Assembly (NCBI GenBank): GCA_949316235.1
Contig: OX438743.1
Location: forward strand, 18,411,771 to 18,475,770
Source of the DNA: Oegoconia quadripuncta
Taxonomy: Eukaryota > Arthropoda > Insecta > Lepidoptera > Autostichidae
Direction: 5' to 3'
Length of the DNA: 64,000 bases
The notes below the pieces were generated by a model, which worked only from the letters and a program-made list of their open reading frames with translations, did no database searches and was not told the origin of the DNA. Below, piece after piece: positions 11,905-23,035 of this stretch; within the stretch, counting starts at the first letter, position 1; every line of letters starts with the position of its first letter. A program made the translations under genes and the position numbers.

Positions 11905-12322
11905 CTAGCTTTCCGCCCGCAGCTTCGCCTGCATTCGATGACTTTATCACGGAAATTTGTTTTTCCCGCGGGAACTACTTACTCACTTTATCGGGATAAA
12001 AAATATCCTATGTGTTGGAAAGGAAACTAAAGGAAGATACGATCAGATACTTGCGCAGATTTATTTCGTAAATAAGTAAAAATATAAACCATTACATTTT
12101 ACGTGAGGTGACAGATAACAATTAAATACGTTGCCTAGTAACCACACTATGGCTACCACAGATGAGACGTGTGGGTGATACGATCTCTTTTCAACACTAT
12201 GTTTCAATCCAGGGTATGTTTTGCGTATATACCAAATTTCATCCAAATCCGTTCATCCGTTGCGCCGTGATTGAGCAACATAAACAAACATCCAAACTTT
12301 CACATTTATAATATTAGTAAGA
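11905..12322 (-). mobile_element. Non-autonomous Helitron, complete ends
   Basis: Read on the minus strand it begins TC (12322-12321) after a host A, continues 'ttactaatattataaatgtg', and ends in a GC-rich stretch and CTAG (11908-11905) followed by a host T. This is the expected Helitron A^TC...CTRR^T insertion pattern. No Rep/helicase coding is seen. A related truncated copy is at 34604-34770. Confidence 0.7.
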
Positions 12323-12499
12323 TTAGTAAATGATATAGCGATAACACAAGATCGATGCACCTCTAGTCTTCAACATGGTGGTGCACAAGCGCTAGCAGAT
12401 TTGGTTCGGCGCCTCCCACTCAGGTATAGGATATATAAACCGAGAGGTTTAAAATTTTAAATAATTACAAAGCATTAGTGATGCAGATTATGGTACTCA

Positions 12500-12660
12500 A
12501 ACAGGACGTTTTACAACTGGTGTAGTCTGCGGGCTATAAAACAGGCATCCGTGGCGATGACAACCACAGAGGCTGAAATAGTCGCGGCAAGTGAAGCTGC
12601 CACATTAGGACAGTTACTCTTTGCCACATCCCAAGGGCCCGTTGTTTTGCTGTTGTAGTA
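12500..12660 (+). pseudogene. Copia RNase H remnant
   Basis: One frame near 12523-12612 reads KQASVAMTTTEAEIVAASEA, the characteristic C-terminal RNase H motif of Ty1/Copia polyproteins. The flanks are out of frame, so this is a short decayed piece. Confidence 0.6.
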
Positions 12661-13444
12661 AAGTTGGAGTCTAGATAAGATTGAGTGACTGACACTATTT
12701 TGTCCAAAAAAATTTATGTGGTCACATTTTCACGTTCCGTTTTGGACACAGAACATTATTACACCTAGCGGAGGTTTTGGAGCTGTAAAGAAAATCAGAA
12801 TATGAATTAAGAGATATACATATTTGTCATGGAATTTGTAGAAAAATATTACCTAACCTCGCTCTCATAACTATTTCTCCATGCGCTTTATATGCCTACA
12901 GCAGAATTTGTTTTAAATTAAATAAGTAGCATGCCTCTTTTATAAAAATAAATTTCATAATCCTGACAGAAATAAAAATAGGTGAGTATTGTTGTGCAGT
13001 CCTCCTTTCTACGGGCTTAGGACCGACACATTCCATTGTCCAACTTGTAGTATAACACAGCACATCATGTGAATGGGTGGGTGTATTGGGTTTGGTATCC
13101 AGGTTGAAATGGGATGATGATGAGACAAGGGCTTGTGCCGCGACCCAAATATTTGTCTTTGACTCGTTTCGGTGGCAGAGGTGCTACTCTATTTCAGGCT
13201 TTGTACCGTGAGCAATAAAGTATGATGTGTTGTATTACATAGAATGTGGCGGAGTTACACAACTATACCAATCACCTTGTATTCACATGCAACATGTAAA
13301 ATTGTTTAAAGGAATATTATCCTCGCTCTTACTTCCCTTTTTTCACATGCAATAAAACGTACATATATAAAAAAATATCATGTACACATCTATTTCTTTC
13401 GCATGCAACTAAAAAAAAAAATTTAAAAAAAATAAATAAAAAAA
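12661..13444. other. Flank of LINE insertion, no gene seen
   Basis: AT-rich sequence ending in an A-rich tract (13405-13450) that became the LINE target site. No coding signal. Confidence 0.4.
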
Positions 13445-13571
13445 ACTAAATGCATAAAGAAAAAAAAAAAGCGCGGGAACCTCTGAAAGCAATAGGCGCC
13501 TTTTTTGAATTAATTTTAAATTAATTTCAATTTAAAGTTTTTCATCCCTATTTAACCCCATTTTCGTCATT

Positions 13572-14669
13572 ATGGGCAAGAAAAAGAAGAAATTTAAGGA
13601 TAAGGATGAAGATAATGAGTGGATTGATGATTCGTCTGATGATGCTGACCTCCCATCCCCATCGGACTCTGAAGAGAAGGATAAGTTTAAAGCTTATTTT
13701 GTTACTGATTACACGAGGAGATACCCAGAGGATTCAGCTCTTACTGATTTTATTGTTTTTATAGAATCTTCAGACGATTCTAAAGCAATTGGTACACGAG
13801 ATATGATATCCCTTTCTAGCCATATGAAAAGGTTTAATAAGGGCATAAAGTATATGCAAACCATTAATAAATATAAAATCGGCGTTCATGTCGAAAAGCC
13901 CACTCTCGCGAACGCCTTCCTGAATAATCAAACGTTTTTAAAAGACTATCGCTTTAAGGCATCCATACCGGCAACTGGTACAGAGGTCACAGGAGTGCTA
14001 ACTAATGTGCCTACAAATATTTCAAATATGAAGATTTTTACCTTAATCTCCAGTAATCGGAAAATTATATGTGTTCGCCGTATATTACGAAAAGTTAAAA
14101 ATGAGGATAGCAATGACTTTATTATGCAACCCACAGGTACAGTCACCATCACCTTCGCATCATCAGTTTTGCCAGACTTTGTAGACCTTCATGGTTGGCG
14201 GTTTACTTTGACGCAGTATGTACCACCAGTTAAACAATGTTTCAAATGCCTCAGGTATGGACATATGGCTAAATTCTGTAAAAACTCACCGAAATGCTCG
14301 ATTTGCTCTGAAAGTCATGGTTTTAAAGAATGCAATGTGCCTATAGAAAAAGCTGTCTGTTTTCATTGTAAAGGTAATCACATTAGTGTGTCTGCTAAAT
14401 GCCCTATCAAGCAAAAGAAAATAAATGAGAATAGATCCCTTATTGAGAAAAAATCATTTGCTGGTCTTTTCAATGAAAAGACTTTTCCCGAATTAAGTAA
14501 GAATAAAACAAGCCCTACAGATCAATTCTTTTCTTTATTAAAAATAGACGAAATAATGGACTTTATGGTAAAATCTATAGTTAAAATTATTACAATGAAT
14601 AAAACTTCAGATCAGTCAATTTCATCAAAGTTTATAAAAGATGTTCTCATGGACACTATTAAAAAATAA
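13572..14669 (+). CDS. LINE ORF1: Gag-like nucleic-acid-binding protein
   Basis: An open frame of 365 residues encodes the RNA-binding ORF1 protein of the LINE. Its N-terminus is Lys-rich then very acidic (residues 1-40). The middle resembles the RRM-like region of Gag-type ORF1 proteins. Three CCHC-type zinc knuckles follow from residue 223: CFKCLRYGHMAKFC, CSICSESHGFKEC and CFHCKGNHISVSAKC. The family role is to coat the element RNA in a ribonucleoprotein particle. The ATG at 13572 is the first in the element and follows a stop-containing leader. ORF2 begins 14 bases after the ORF1 stop. No frameshift or stop disrupts the frame. Confidence 0.88.
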   Translation: MGKKKKKFKDKDEDNEWIDDSSDDADLPSPSDSEEKDKFKAYFVTDYTRRYPEDSALTDFIVFIESSDDSKAIGTRDMISLSSHMKRFNKGIKYMQTINKYKIGVHVEKPTLANAFLNNQTFLKDYRFKASIPATGTEVTGVLTNVPTNISNMKIFTLISSNRKIICVRRILRKVKNEDSNDFIMQPTGTVTITFASSVLPDFVDLHGWRFTLTQYVPPVKQCFKCLRYGHMAKFCKNSPKCSICSESHGFKECNVPIEKAVCFHCKGNHISVSAKCPIKQKKINENRSLIEKKSFAGLFNEKTFPELSKNKTSPTDQFFSLLKIDEIMDFMVKSIVKIITMNKTSDQSISSKFIKDVLMDTIKK

Positions 14670-14683
14670 CATCAATAATTTCA

Positions 14684-17600
14684 ATGGATCAGTTGAAAAT
14701 TATGCAATGGAACGCTCAGAGCTTAATAAATAATCGTCATCTATTTACACAGTTTTTATATGAGAATGAAATACACATAGCCCTTGTATGTGAAACGTGG
14801 TTACGCCCGCATCACACTTTCAATATTAAAGGTTTTAATTTAGTTAGATTAGATTCTGGTAATAGTCATAATGGTGTAGCTATATTATTACGCAATAATT
14901 TATCTTTTCGTAAAATTGATACCTTTTATGACGATTCATTACAAAATATTGCAATACAGCTCACATATAATTCAAAACAAGTAACATTTGTAAGCTTTTA
15001 TAGTCCCACTAATTGTAATCCACAATTTTCTAAATCTAAACTCGATAACTTAATTAATAGTCTTCCTGAACCAGTAGTTGTATGTGGTGATTTTAATGCT
15101 CAACATACTGTATGGGGTTGCTCATCCTCAAATGCAAGAGGTGCTGACATTCTTAAGAGCATTGATGACAACAATCTTGTTCTCCTTAATGATGGTCAGA
15201 TGACTACAGTTGGCTCTAGTACTTGGAGACAAAATGCTCTGGATCTGACTTTGGTGTCACCTGCACTTGCGCTTATTTCACAGTGGGAAGTGCATGATGA
15301 TAGTCTGGGTAGTTATCATTTTCCTGTAATAACAAAATTTGCGTTTAATAATATTGCTCCTCAGATATTTAAACAGAGTAAGGCAACTCGTCCAAATTTT
15401 TCTCAGATAGATTGGTTTCAGTATAGTAAGCAGATTGATATGCTTCTAGAAGATTTTGAATACAATGAGTTCAATCCTTTGGATGCTTATAATAAATTGG
15501 TTATTCTTATTAATTTGGCTGTTCAGAATTCTCTACCTTTTAAAAAAAAATCTGGCACGCAGAGTAAACAAAACAGTTCCAAACATAGAAAATTGCAACT
15601 ACCATGGTGGAATCAAAAATGTTCTATGGCAGTGGAAAACTGTAAAAAAGCTTATTTAGTATTCAAAGCTGATCCCTCACTGAGTAATTATATCGAATTT
15701 AAGAGAGTTCAGGCCTTAAAGAAATTAACTATAAAATTAGAAAGGCAATTGAGTTGGGCCAAATTGTGTGAGTCATTTAATAGAACAACTCCATTATCAA
15801 GAATATGGACCTACATGAAAAAATTTAATAAATCATATATTAAAAATGACACATGTGATAATACTGGATGGGCTGATATTTTTTTGGAAAAATTCACACC
15901 AGACACTGTTGAGAAGCCTTTAATTACTAACAGTAATCCTCCACTTCCATGTAACATCTATCTCACTAAGCCCTTCACTCTAGTTGAGTTTAATTCGGCC
16001 ATATCTTCTAGAAAAGACACATCCTGTGGTTTGGATGGTTTGCCTTACAAAATTATAAAAACCATGAATGCTAAATGTAAAGCAATAATTCTTAATATTT
16101 ATAATTCTCTATGGAACCGTGCATTAATACCAGAAGACTGGAAGGTAGACTGCTTAGTTCCTATTTTGAAACCTGGGAAGAAAGTGCATGAGGTTGATTC
16201 ATATCGACCTATTGCCCTTACATCTTGTATGGGAAAGATTTTTGAACAACTGATAAAACAAAGATTAGAGTTTTACATTGAGAGTAATAACCTCTTACCT
16301 TCAAATCAATTCGGTTTTCGGCGCGGTAGGTCCTCTAGGGAAAGCATATCACACTTGTATCTTGATATTTTCAATGCCATCAAAAGCAATAAAGTGATGA
16401 TCAGTGTTTTCTTCGATATAGTAGGAGCCTTTAATAATGTTAATCATCACATTCTCGCCCAAGAGTTGCAATCTTTGGGTATTCCTGAAAAAATAATAAG
16501 ATGGTCCTTTAACTTCTTGCATGGCAGAAATGTTTATGTTATATTGAGTAATGACAGTCAGTTGATTGGTCCTAGATTGTCTCATAATGGTGTATGCCAG
16601 GGAGGTATCTTAAGCCCTTTAATCTTTATATTGTACATACACAAACTTAATAATATTTTAGGTTCCGGGGTATTAAATCTGCAGTTTGCAGATGATCTTG
16701 TAGTCTATGCTTCAGGTTCAAATGTAAATAACTTGGTTCAGTCTATTAATCAATCACTTATCAAACTTCAGAAATACTTCACTTATCTAGGGTTAAGCAT
16801 TAGTGCTGACAAGAGCAAGGTTGTGGTATTCAACAGAATACGTTCTTTTAATGTAAAAATTTTCTATAATAATAATTTATTACCTTTTGAAAATTCAGCT
16901 AAATTTTTAGGCATAATTTTTACAAATAATTTGTCATGGACTAGATATGCGAGTTCTATTGCAGATCGCGCTTCCAAAGGTACTAACATCTTGAAGTCCC
17001 TGACTAGCACTTGCTGGGGTGCTGATCCAAAGATATTATTGATATTATTTAAGGCATTAGTTAGAAGTCATTTTGAATATGGGTTTTTCTGTTTTGCATC
17101 AAATAAAAAAATTGTTTGCAAGTTCAATGTTATTCAGAATAACAATTTAAGGCTTATAACTGGTGCTATGAGAACAACTCCTATAGTTTCCTTACAGGCT
17201 GAGTGCAATGTTTTGCCATTATCCATTAGATTCAAATATTTAAAATCCCGTTTTCTTCTAAAACTGTTTTCACTCTCTAATCATCCACTTCTCAAGAAAA
17301 TAAAATATTATTTTAATACTTTCTCTCCCATAAGGGATTCAGATCCATACATTCTGCAGAATTTAAATGAAATGTTGCAACTGGATGATCTTTACAATAT
17401 CCATAAAAGTTCTAACACCTGGCACTGTTATCACGGCAATTATGAGAGCAAATTTAGCTGTATGAATATAATAATTAATAAAGAGCTTAAACGTAAAGAA
17501 GAGGTCTATCAACAAATATCTGAATTTTCTGGATTTCGCTGTGTATATACAGATGGTTCTAAGAAAGATAACAGAGTATCTTGTGCTTTTTACATTCCTG

Positions 17601-18517
17601 AACTAAAAGTTGGTCATGGTGTCAGACTTCCAGATGTATTGAGCATATACACTGCAGAATGTTTCGCTGTCGTGGTAGCACTTCAATATATTTCCGAACA
17701 TTCATCTGCTGCGTCGAACTGGCTTTTGATTACCGACTGCATGAGTTTACTTAGCTCCTTACAAACCAAAACATTGGACTCAGGCACAAATTATCTAATC
17801 TATGAAATCAAGAATTTGTGGTGGAAACTTCAGACAAGTGACATCAATGTGATTTTCATGTGGACTCCGGCTCACATAGGAGTAAATGGAAATGAGCACG
17901 TGGACTTTCTAGCCAAAGCGATAGTTGACAGTGACAGCTCGACTACGTCACAGAATGTGGCTATACCTTATTCGGATATTCTACCTGTCATAAAGCATAG
18001 AATAACTGAAAACTGGACAAGGGAGTGGGCTGAAGTATTGGAAGGTGGTAAAGGCTTGTGGTATGCCTCGATTAACACAGAAGTAAATACGCCATGGTTT
18101 GCCCGTTCATGCAGTTACTTACATCGAAAATTCTACACTGTAATATGTCGTCTCAGATTTGGTCATTGCAGGTTAAACTCTCACTTAGCCAGAATGAGAA
18201 TGGTTTCGTCACCTCTATGTAATTTCTGCTCGCAAGATGATCAAACTCTAGATCACATCTTTTACACATGCCCCTCTTTTGGCATTGAAAGACTCTTGTT
18301 AATTGATGAATTATTAAAATCTATAAAGGCCCTGAAAATGTCCCGCGCGCAATTCAAGAAACCCTCAAGAATCCCGAAACCTATATTCCATTGTTCAAGT
18401 ATATCACCCAGTGTAATATCAAACTATAAACACCCAAGGACAAGACGAACTAGAAAAAGGATAGGAAAAGAAAAATACAAGGATTATGACAAAATTTATG
18501 GACTTTTTGACAAATAA
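14684..18517 (+). CDS. LINE ORF2: endonuclease, reverse transcriptase, RNase H
   Basis: An open frame of 1277 residues. Residues ~4-220 form an APE-like endonuclease with N10, E37 (CETW), D136 and N138 (GDFNAQH) and D187 (ALDLTL). Its terminal motif reads GSYH at 209-212 where GSDH is usual. The reverse transcriptase follows, with motif A FDIVGAF (D578), a GVCQGG...SPL block and FADD at 668-671. The RNase H domain keeps the acidic set D957 (YTDGS), E992, D1018 and D1074. A CNFC...H...C zinc-like motif lies near the C-terminus. The protein cleaves target DNA and copies the element RNA in place. Everything but the endonuclease SDH position looks intact. It starts at ATG 14684, 14 bases after the ORF1 stop. 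Confidence 0.92.
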   Translation: MDQLKIMQWNAQSLINNRHLFTQFLYENEIHIALVCETWLRPHHTFNIKGFNLVRLDSGNSHNGVAILLRNNLSFRKIDTFYDDSLQNIAIQLTYNSKQVTFVSFYSPTNCNPQFSKSKLDNLINSLPEPVVVCGDFNAQHTVWGCSSSNARGADILKSIDDNNLVLLNDGQMTTVGSSTWRQNALDLTLVSPALALISQWEVHDDSLGSYHFPVITKFAFNNIAPQIFKQSKATRPNFSQIDWFQYSKQIDMLLEDFEYNEFNPLDAYNKLVILINLAVQNSLPFKKKSGTQSKQNSSKHRKLQLPWWNQKCSMAVENCKKAYLVFKADPSLSNYIEFKRVQALKKLTIKLERQLSWAKLCESFNRTTPLSRIWTYMKKFNKSYIKNDTCDNTGWADIFLEKFTPDTVEKPLITNSNPPLPCNIYLTKPFTLVEFNSAISSRKDTSCGLDGLPYKIIKTMNAKCKAIILNIYNSLWNRALIPEDWKVDCLVPILKPGKKVHEVDSYRPIALTSCMGKIFEQLIKQRLEFYIESNNLLPSNQFGFRRGRSSRESISHLYLDIFNAIKSNKVMISVFFDIVGAFNNVNHHILAQELQSLGIPEKIIRWSFNFLHGRNVYVILSNDSQLIGPRLSHNGVCQGGILSPLIFILYIHKLNNILGSGVLNLQFADDLVVYASGSNVNNLVQSINQSLIKLQKYFTYLGLSISADKSKVVVFNRIRSFNVKIFYNNNLLPFENSAKFLGIIFTNNLSWTRYASSIADRASKGTNILKSLTSTCWGADPKILLILFKALVRSHFEYGFFCFASNKKIVCKFNVIQNNNLRLITGAMRTTPIVSLQAECNVLPLSIRFKYLKSRFLLKLFSLSNHPLLKKIKYYFNTFSPIRDSDPYILQNLNEMLQLDDLYNIHKSSNTWHCYHGNYESKFSCMNIIINKELKRKEEVYQQISEFSGFRCVYTDGSKKDNRVSCAFYIPELKVGHGVRLPDVLSIYTAECFAVVVALQYISEHSSAASNWLLITDCMSLLSSLQTKTLDSGTNYLIYEIKNLWWKLQTSDINVIFMWTPAHIGVNGNEHVDFLAKAIVDSDSSTTSQNVAIPYSDILPVIKHRITENWTREWAEVLEGGKGLWYASINTEVNTPWFARSCSYLHRKFYTVICRLRFGHCRLNSHLARMRMVSSPLCNFCSQDDQTLDHIFYTCPSFGIERLLLIDELLKSIKALKMSRAQFKKPSRIPKPIFHCSSISPSVISNYKHPRTRRTRKRIGKEKYKDYDKIYGLFDK

Positions 18518-18804
18518 TAAAAAAGTAACAGAAGACTAGGCTTTGGCCTGAATATCGTGATATACGACAGACATGGTGTAATGCCTATATATAAATAAGA
18601 CTTGGCTCAGGCCTCTAAAAACCATAATACCAATGAAGACAAATACGAAAGACAAGGCTGTATGGTCTTTTGATCTTTGCCTGCCAATAAGTGGCGAATT
18701 TAACAACAACAACTAAATGCATAAAATTTACTTTACCAAATGTTAAACAACTGCCTACTGACATATTTGTACGAGGTGATAAATTGGACCTTGTATAGGT
18801 ACAC

Positions 18805-19380
18805 TACTGTCTTTTTAGGACTGACATTGGATGCTAAGCTTCAGTGGGGGCCTCATATTGAGAAACTAGCGAAAGAGCTCGCTTCTGCAGCGTATGCAGT
18901 CCAAAAAATCAGAAATTTAACAGACATTCATACCGCAAGACTGGTTTACTGTATGACTTCTCAATACATTTATGAGAATTTGTTAAAAATATAACCTTAT
19001 TCGCTAAAAATAGTGATAGGTACAATGTTAATACAAGGAATAAGAACCAGTTATCAGTTTATGCTAGCCGACTTCATAAAGTTAGTAAATCGTTCAAAGG
19101 GCAATGTATACGCTTTTATAATAAGGTTCCAAAATTTGCCTTTAAATAAATTTAAAGCAATCATAAAACAGAAATTATTAGCAAAAGGCTATTATAAAAT
19201 CACTGACTATTTGAATGATAAGCAAGCATGGACATAGCTGTCTTATTATTCATATAATTATGAAATCACAAATTGTAACCCATAATCTGTTTAAAAGAGC
19301 AACCCGAGAGTTTCTTGCTCGTCCTTCTCTGGGGAGTCAGCTTTGTGAATGAGCCGTATAGTGACGTTTTCAAGTGATAA
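18805..19380 (+). pseudogene. Second LINE remnant (Jockey/CR1-like RT C-terminal part)
   Basis: Frame 18805-18950 reads FLGLTLDAKLQWGPHIEKLA, the usual post-palm segment of insect LINE reverse transcriptases. An internal deletion near 18953 joins it to 'SQYIYENLL'. A shifted frame to 19237 ends in 'LPLNKFKAIIKQKLLAKGYY', the typical C-terminal end. The 3' UTR runs to about 19380. It lies directly downstream of the intact LINE, which inserted beside it. Confidence 0.7.
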
Positions 19381-19382
19381 TT

Positions 19383-20620
19383 TTATCCTATGAAGTAAAA
19401 TATTGACTGCCTCAGCCCATACCCGTCTGCATAAACCTGCCTCTTCCAGCATTGTTCTAGCTTTTCCAGTGATAGTTCTGTTAGCTCGTTCTGTTTTTCA
19501 TTTTGTTCGGGTGTATATTCCACTGTCAGTTGATGACGAATTTCCCTTGTCTTGCAGAACTCATCCATCTGCCTGTTAACAAACTCCTTGCCATTGTCGG
19601 ATCTGATAATTTTCAGCTTATTTCCAGTTTGACGTTCCGTCATATTCACGAACTCCACAAACTTCTCAAACACCTCTCCCTTGCTTTTCAAGAAGAAAAG
19701 AAATGTTTTCCTTGTGAGATCATCAATAAATGTGAGAAAATATCGGTAGCCTCCATACGACTTCTCACTAAAAGGACTACACACATCAGTGTGAACCAAC
19801 CCTAGGACCTCACTTGCCCTATTGGCACCCGTTTTCTTGAATGGCTGTTTGGTCTGTTTCCCCATGACACATGCTACACACTCTAGTTTAGAAGCTGTAT
19901 GAGAAAAATTTACCCCTCGTGCCATTTTGTTTTTAAGTAATGTAAGGTTCCGTACCCCTAGGTGCCCCATTCGCGTGTGCCACAGTATCATCTGATCAGT
20001 AGCTGTTGCAGCTAACGCCACTTCCTGTGAACAGTATTGTAGCTTATAAACAACATTATCTACAGTACCTGCATGCGAAACTTCACCAGTAACCTTATAT
20101 CCATCTGCTCTCATTATCTTAAAGCCGGATTTGTCAAACACAACAACTAGATTTCTACGTACGATTGTACTCACACTCAGTAGATTAGATGCTAATCTGG
20201 GTACATATAGGTAATACATGTCTTATTGAAATATCCACTTCCTCATTAACCACATTCCCAACAGCCTCACCAAATACCATTCCACCATTTGCACAAGCTA
20301 CCTCAACTTGTTTATCTAAAGTTCTTAAAGTCCGTTAACCACTCTCTTCTATTAGTCATATGGTTAGATGCTCCTGAGTTAAGAATCCATTCTCCAGATC
20401 CTTGATTGCCTGCAATTGCCATCGCCAAAGACGTCAAAGCATTCTTCTTTAGTTTCGGGTTCTTTGGACAATCGTTCGCTTTATGAGGGCCATCACAGAT
20501 GAAGCATTTTATTCGACATGATTTGTTCGTGCTTCTCTGCAGTCGCTTGTCCTTGTGACTTTTAAAATTAGCTTGCAGTGCATTCGTCGCTGTACTAGGA
20601 CTTGCTTGATACGCATCTGG
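19383..20620 (-). pseudogene. Ty1/Copia polyprotein remnant (gag zinc knuckle, protease, integrase)
   Basis: On the minus strand, a CFICDGPHKANDC zinc knuckle near 20510 is followed by a protease motif reading NSGASNHMT near 20375, where DSGA is expected. After a frameshift, the open stretch 20219-19383 has a GAG-pre-integrase domain (HTRMGH...CVACVMGKQTK) and an integrase core with HTDVC, FIDD and RSDNGKEF. The end of the integrase is degraded and no reverse transcriptase or LTR follows. The catalytic Asp change and the frameshift make it inactive. Confidence 0.82.
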
Positions 20621-22618
20621 ATATGATCATCATCTACATAGATACTCCATACTTTTTATTACCTACGCATTAATAAATAAATATTCTATTATAAATCTTA
20701 TAATTTAGATATAAATATCTTATACTTAACCACTTGTGCACCCGTCTGTACAAAACACGTATTATTCTGTAATTTTTAGAAGGTTAGTATAATGTATTGC
20801 GCGGCCGCTTTTTTATAACATTTTAGATTTGGTCCGGTTACCTTGGTATAAAAACATTATTTTTTTCAATAATCCTTGTATGGTGAAGGTTAAGTCGGCC
20901 CTAAGAAACATATTATGTAACAGCTGTCAGGCACATAACTGTAAAGTTGAGTTTGTAGGGGTAATGTGAATTTAGACAGCTGTCACTTTGCTAGAGAATC
21001 TTCTCACCCTAATCTCCGCAATATTCCCATCTTCTATTCTATCGTCTATTAATTAAAAAGTTTTACACTATATTTTTAGAATGATGGATATATACTGATA
21101 TTTATTCACCTTGTGGATTGTTAAACCCACCCTGTACATGTATGTTGTGGTATTTAGATAATTGAATACAAGTATAAGTAGGCAAAGTTTTAATTATAAG
21201 TACATATAAGGATCCATCGTAGCTTATTTCAGGTGAAGACATACTATATATATTTTACACTATGTGAGTGTCGAACTTAAGTATAGACATTGAGTACTTG
21301 TCTCATGTGAAATAATGATGCTTCAAGGATCACAAGGTCAGGAAAAAAAGCACCATAAGAAAACCTGACCTTTTTCAAGAACATAAAATCAAATACACAG
21401 CCTAAAAAATATATGTACATTTATTTAAGAAAATACAAATGATATGAAAATTACAAATTAAGAAATACTTATATTAAATCAATCATAACACTTATTAAAA
21501 TCAAATAATACAAATATCTTAAAACTAATTAAAAAAGTAGATGGCCTCGTCAGCACTGCCCCTGCAAATCAAAAGTGGATTATTAGTAATCACCAAAACC
21601 ATCCACAACGATGTAATCTCTCCTTGATAGCATCAACAGCTTTTTAGAGATGATCTACCCCAGTCTCACACTGGTGCCGCTTTATAGCTGAATATTACAT
21701 CTTCAAATTTGTTCATTGTAATACAGAAAAGATATAATAAACTTTAAAACTATTTACAATTGGGGATTCAGAAGTTAATTGAGGGGGATGGGAGGAATGC
21801 TATCATTAAAGAGAAGTCAACCTCTTTCTCATACATACATAGGTTTGCTACATTTATCTCAAATGTGATAATCCCTATACATAAGGGTTAGTGTGTTATA
21901 AACATATTGCTTGTATCCAAATAATAAACTCATGTGGTATTAGATATAGACAAAATAGTAATCTAATAAACCAGACAAAATAACCAATTTCTAGATGTAG
22001 GTCAAGTCTAAATGCAGCTTATTACTTTGTATGAAAAGTGGTCATACTATTTAAGCATTATGTTCGGTCTGCTCTAATATTCTGAGTTTGTTTATAATCT
22101 ATAAAAGTTTTTGGTATAAAGTGTTATCCTTTAGAGGTTGGTTCAATTCTTATAACGCGTCGGTAACCACATGCACTGACCCTTTACGTTCTACTTACTC
22201 TCTTCCCGTTTTCATTCATCTTCTTAGAGAGTCGATGGCAAAAACATCACTGTCCCATCATGGGCATTCATCACGCTTCCTAAGTCTTCCCAGAGTTATG
22301 GGGTGCGCCGGCGACCAAGTCGGGGTGTTAATGTAAGACGGGAGTAACGTCTCCCCGTCCCGTCTGAGCAGCGTACACTCGTGTCCTAGGGCCTCAAGGA
22401 AAACGGGGTACATGGAGCGTAGCTGAAAAATAAATGTTTAACTATTTAGTATTTTGTTGTTTGGTTTATGTCGATGATTCTTTAAACACTCTTACTTACC
22501 CATTGCAAACGCCAAATGTAAGTTTATATGTATATATATGTATAAACAAAGTCCAAAGTAAGCAAAAATGTACTAAATTATCAAACGCTCCAAAAACTGC
22601 AACAAACATTAATAATTT
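20621..22618. other. Intergenic, no gene seen
   Basis: Mostly AT-rich and unassigned. A GC-richer block at about 22140-22430 has an open frame (22088-22336, plus) without a recognisable domain and is probably a fragment of an unidentified repeat. Confidence 0.4.
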
Positions 22619-23010
22619 TTTTTTTTTTGTTTCATTCTCTCCTTTAGGAGAAGGCAAAGGGATCTAGCCCATAACAGCCATGTCTTATTTCACTTATTTC
22701 TTCAGTTTGTAAGTCAGTCTCAGTCAAAACAAGTAATTCGTCGTATACTTGGCGTATACAGAGTCTAGTCACGGTCAGGTCATTCTTCAGTAAAGTGGCA
22801 GAATGCTTTACAAAAGATTTTGGCGGCTTCTTGTGGGAACCCGAAAGCTCCGTTACGCACTTTAATTTACACTTCCCTTCACTTGTACACTATCACTAAC
22901 GTTTGCTGCACAATATTCTGCCATTATTAAGCTTCAAAAGTTAGAATGCACAAATTATAAGACTTATAAAGAAAAATGCTACTTCACTCGCCGAGTTCCC
23001 GCCAAAAAGC
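22619..23010 (-). repeat. ~400-bp element D, copy 3 (inverted)
   Basis: Reverse complement of the element at 8979-9375: a T-run, then 'cattctctcctttaggagaa' through to 'ctcgccgagttcccgccaaa'. It is followed by copy 4 in the same orientation. Confidence 0.8.
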
Positions 23011-23035
23011 CCAAACATTAATAATAATATTACCC

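Larger units (their letters stand above)
13459..18711 (+). mobile_element. Complete non-LTR retrotransposon (I/LOA-like, with RNase H)
   Basis: The element is flanked by a perfect 14-bp direct repeat, 'actaaatgcataaa', at 13445-13458 and 18712-18725. Between these lie a ~110-bp 5' leader, ORF1, ORF2 and a ~190-bp 3' UTR ending in 'aacaacaaca'. The order endonuclease, reverse transcriptase, RNase H, with a CCHC-bearing ORF1, places it in the Jockey/I/LOA superfamily. The RNase H domain favours an I or LOA-type clade. Both ORFs are open and the target duplication is unblemished, so the insertion is probably recent. Confidence 0.9.
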
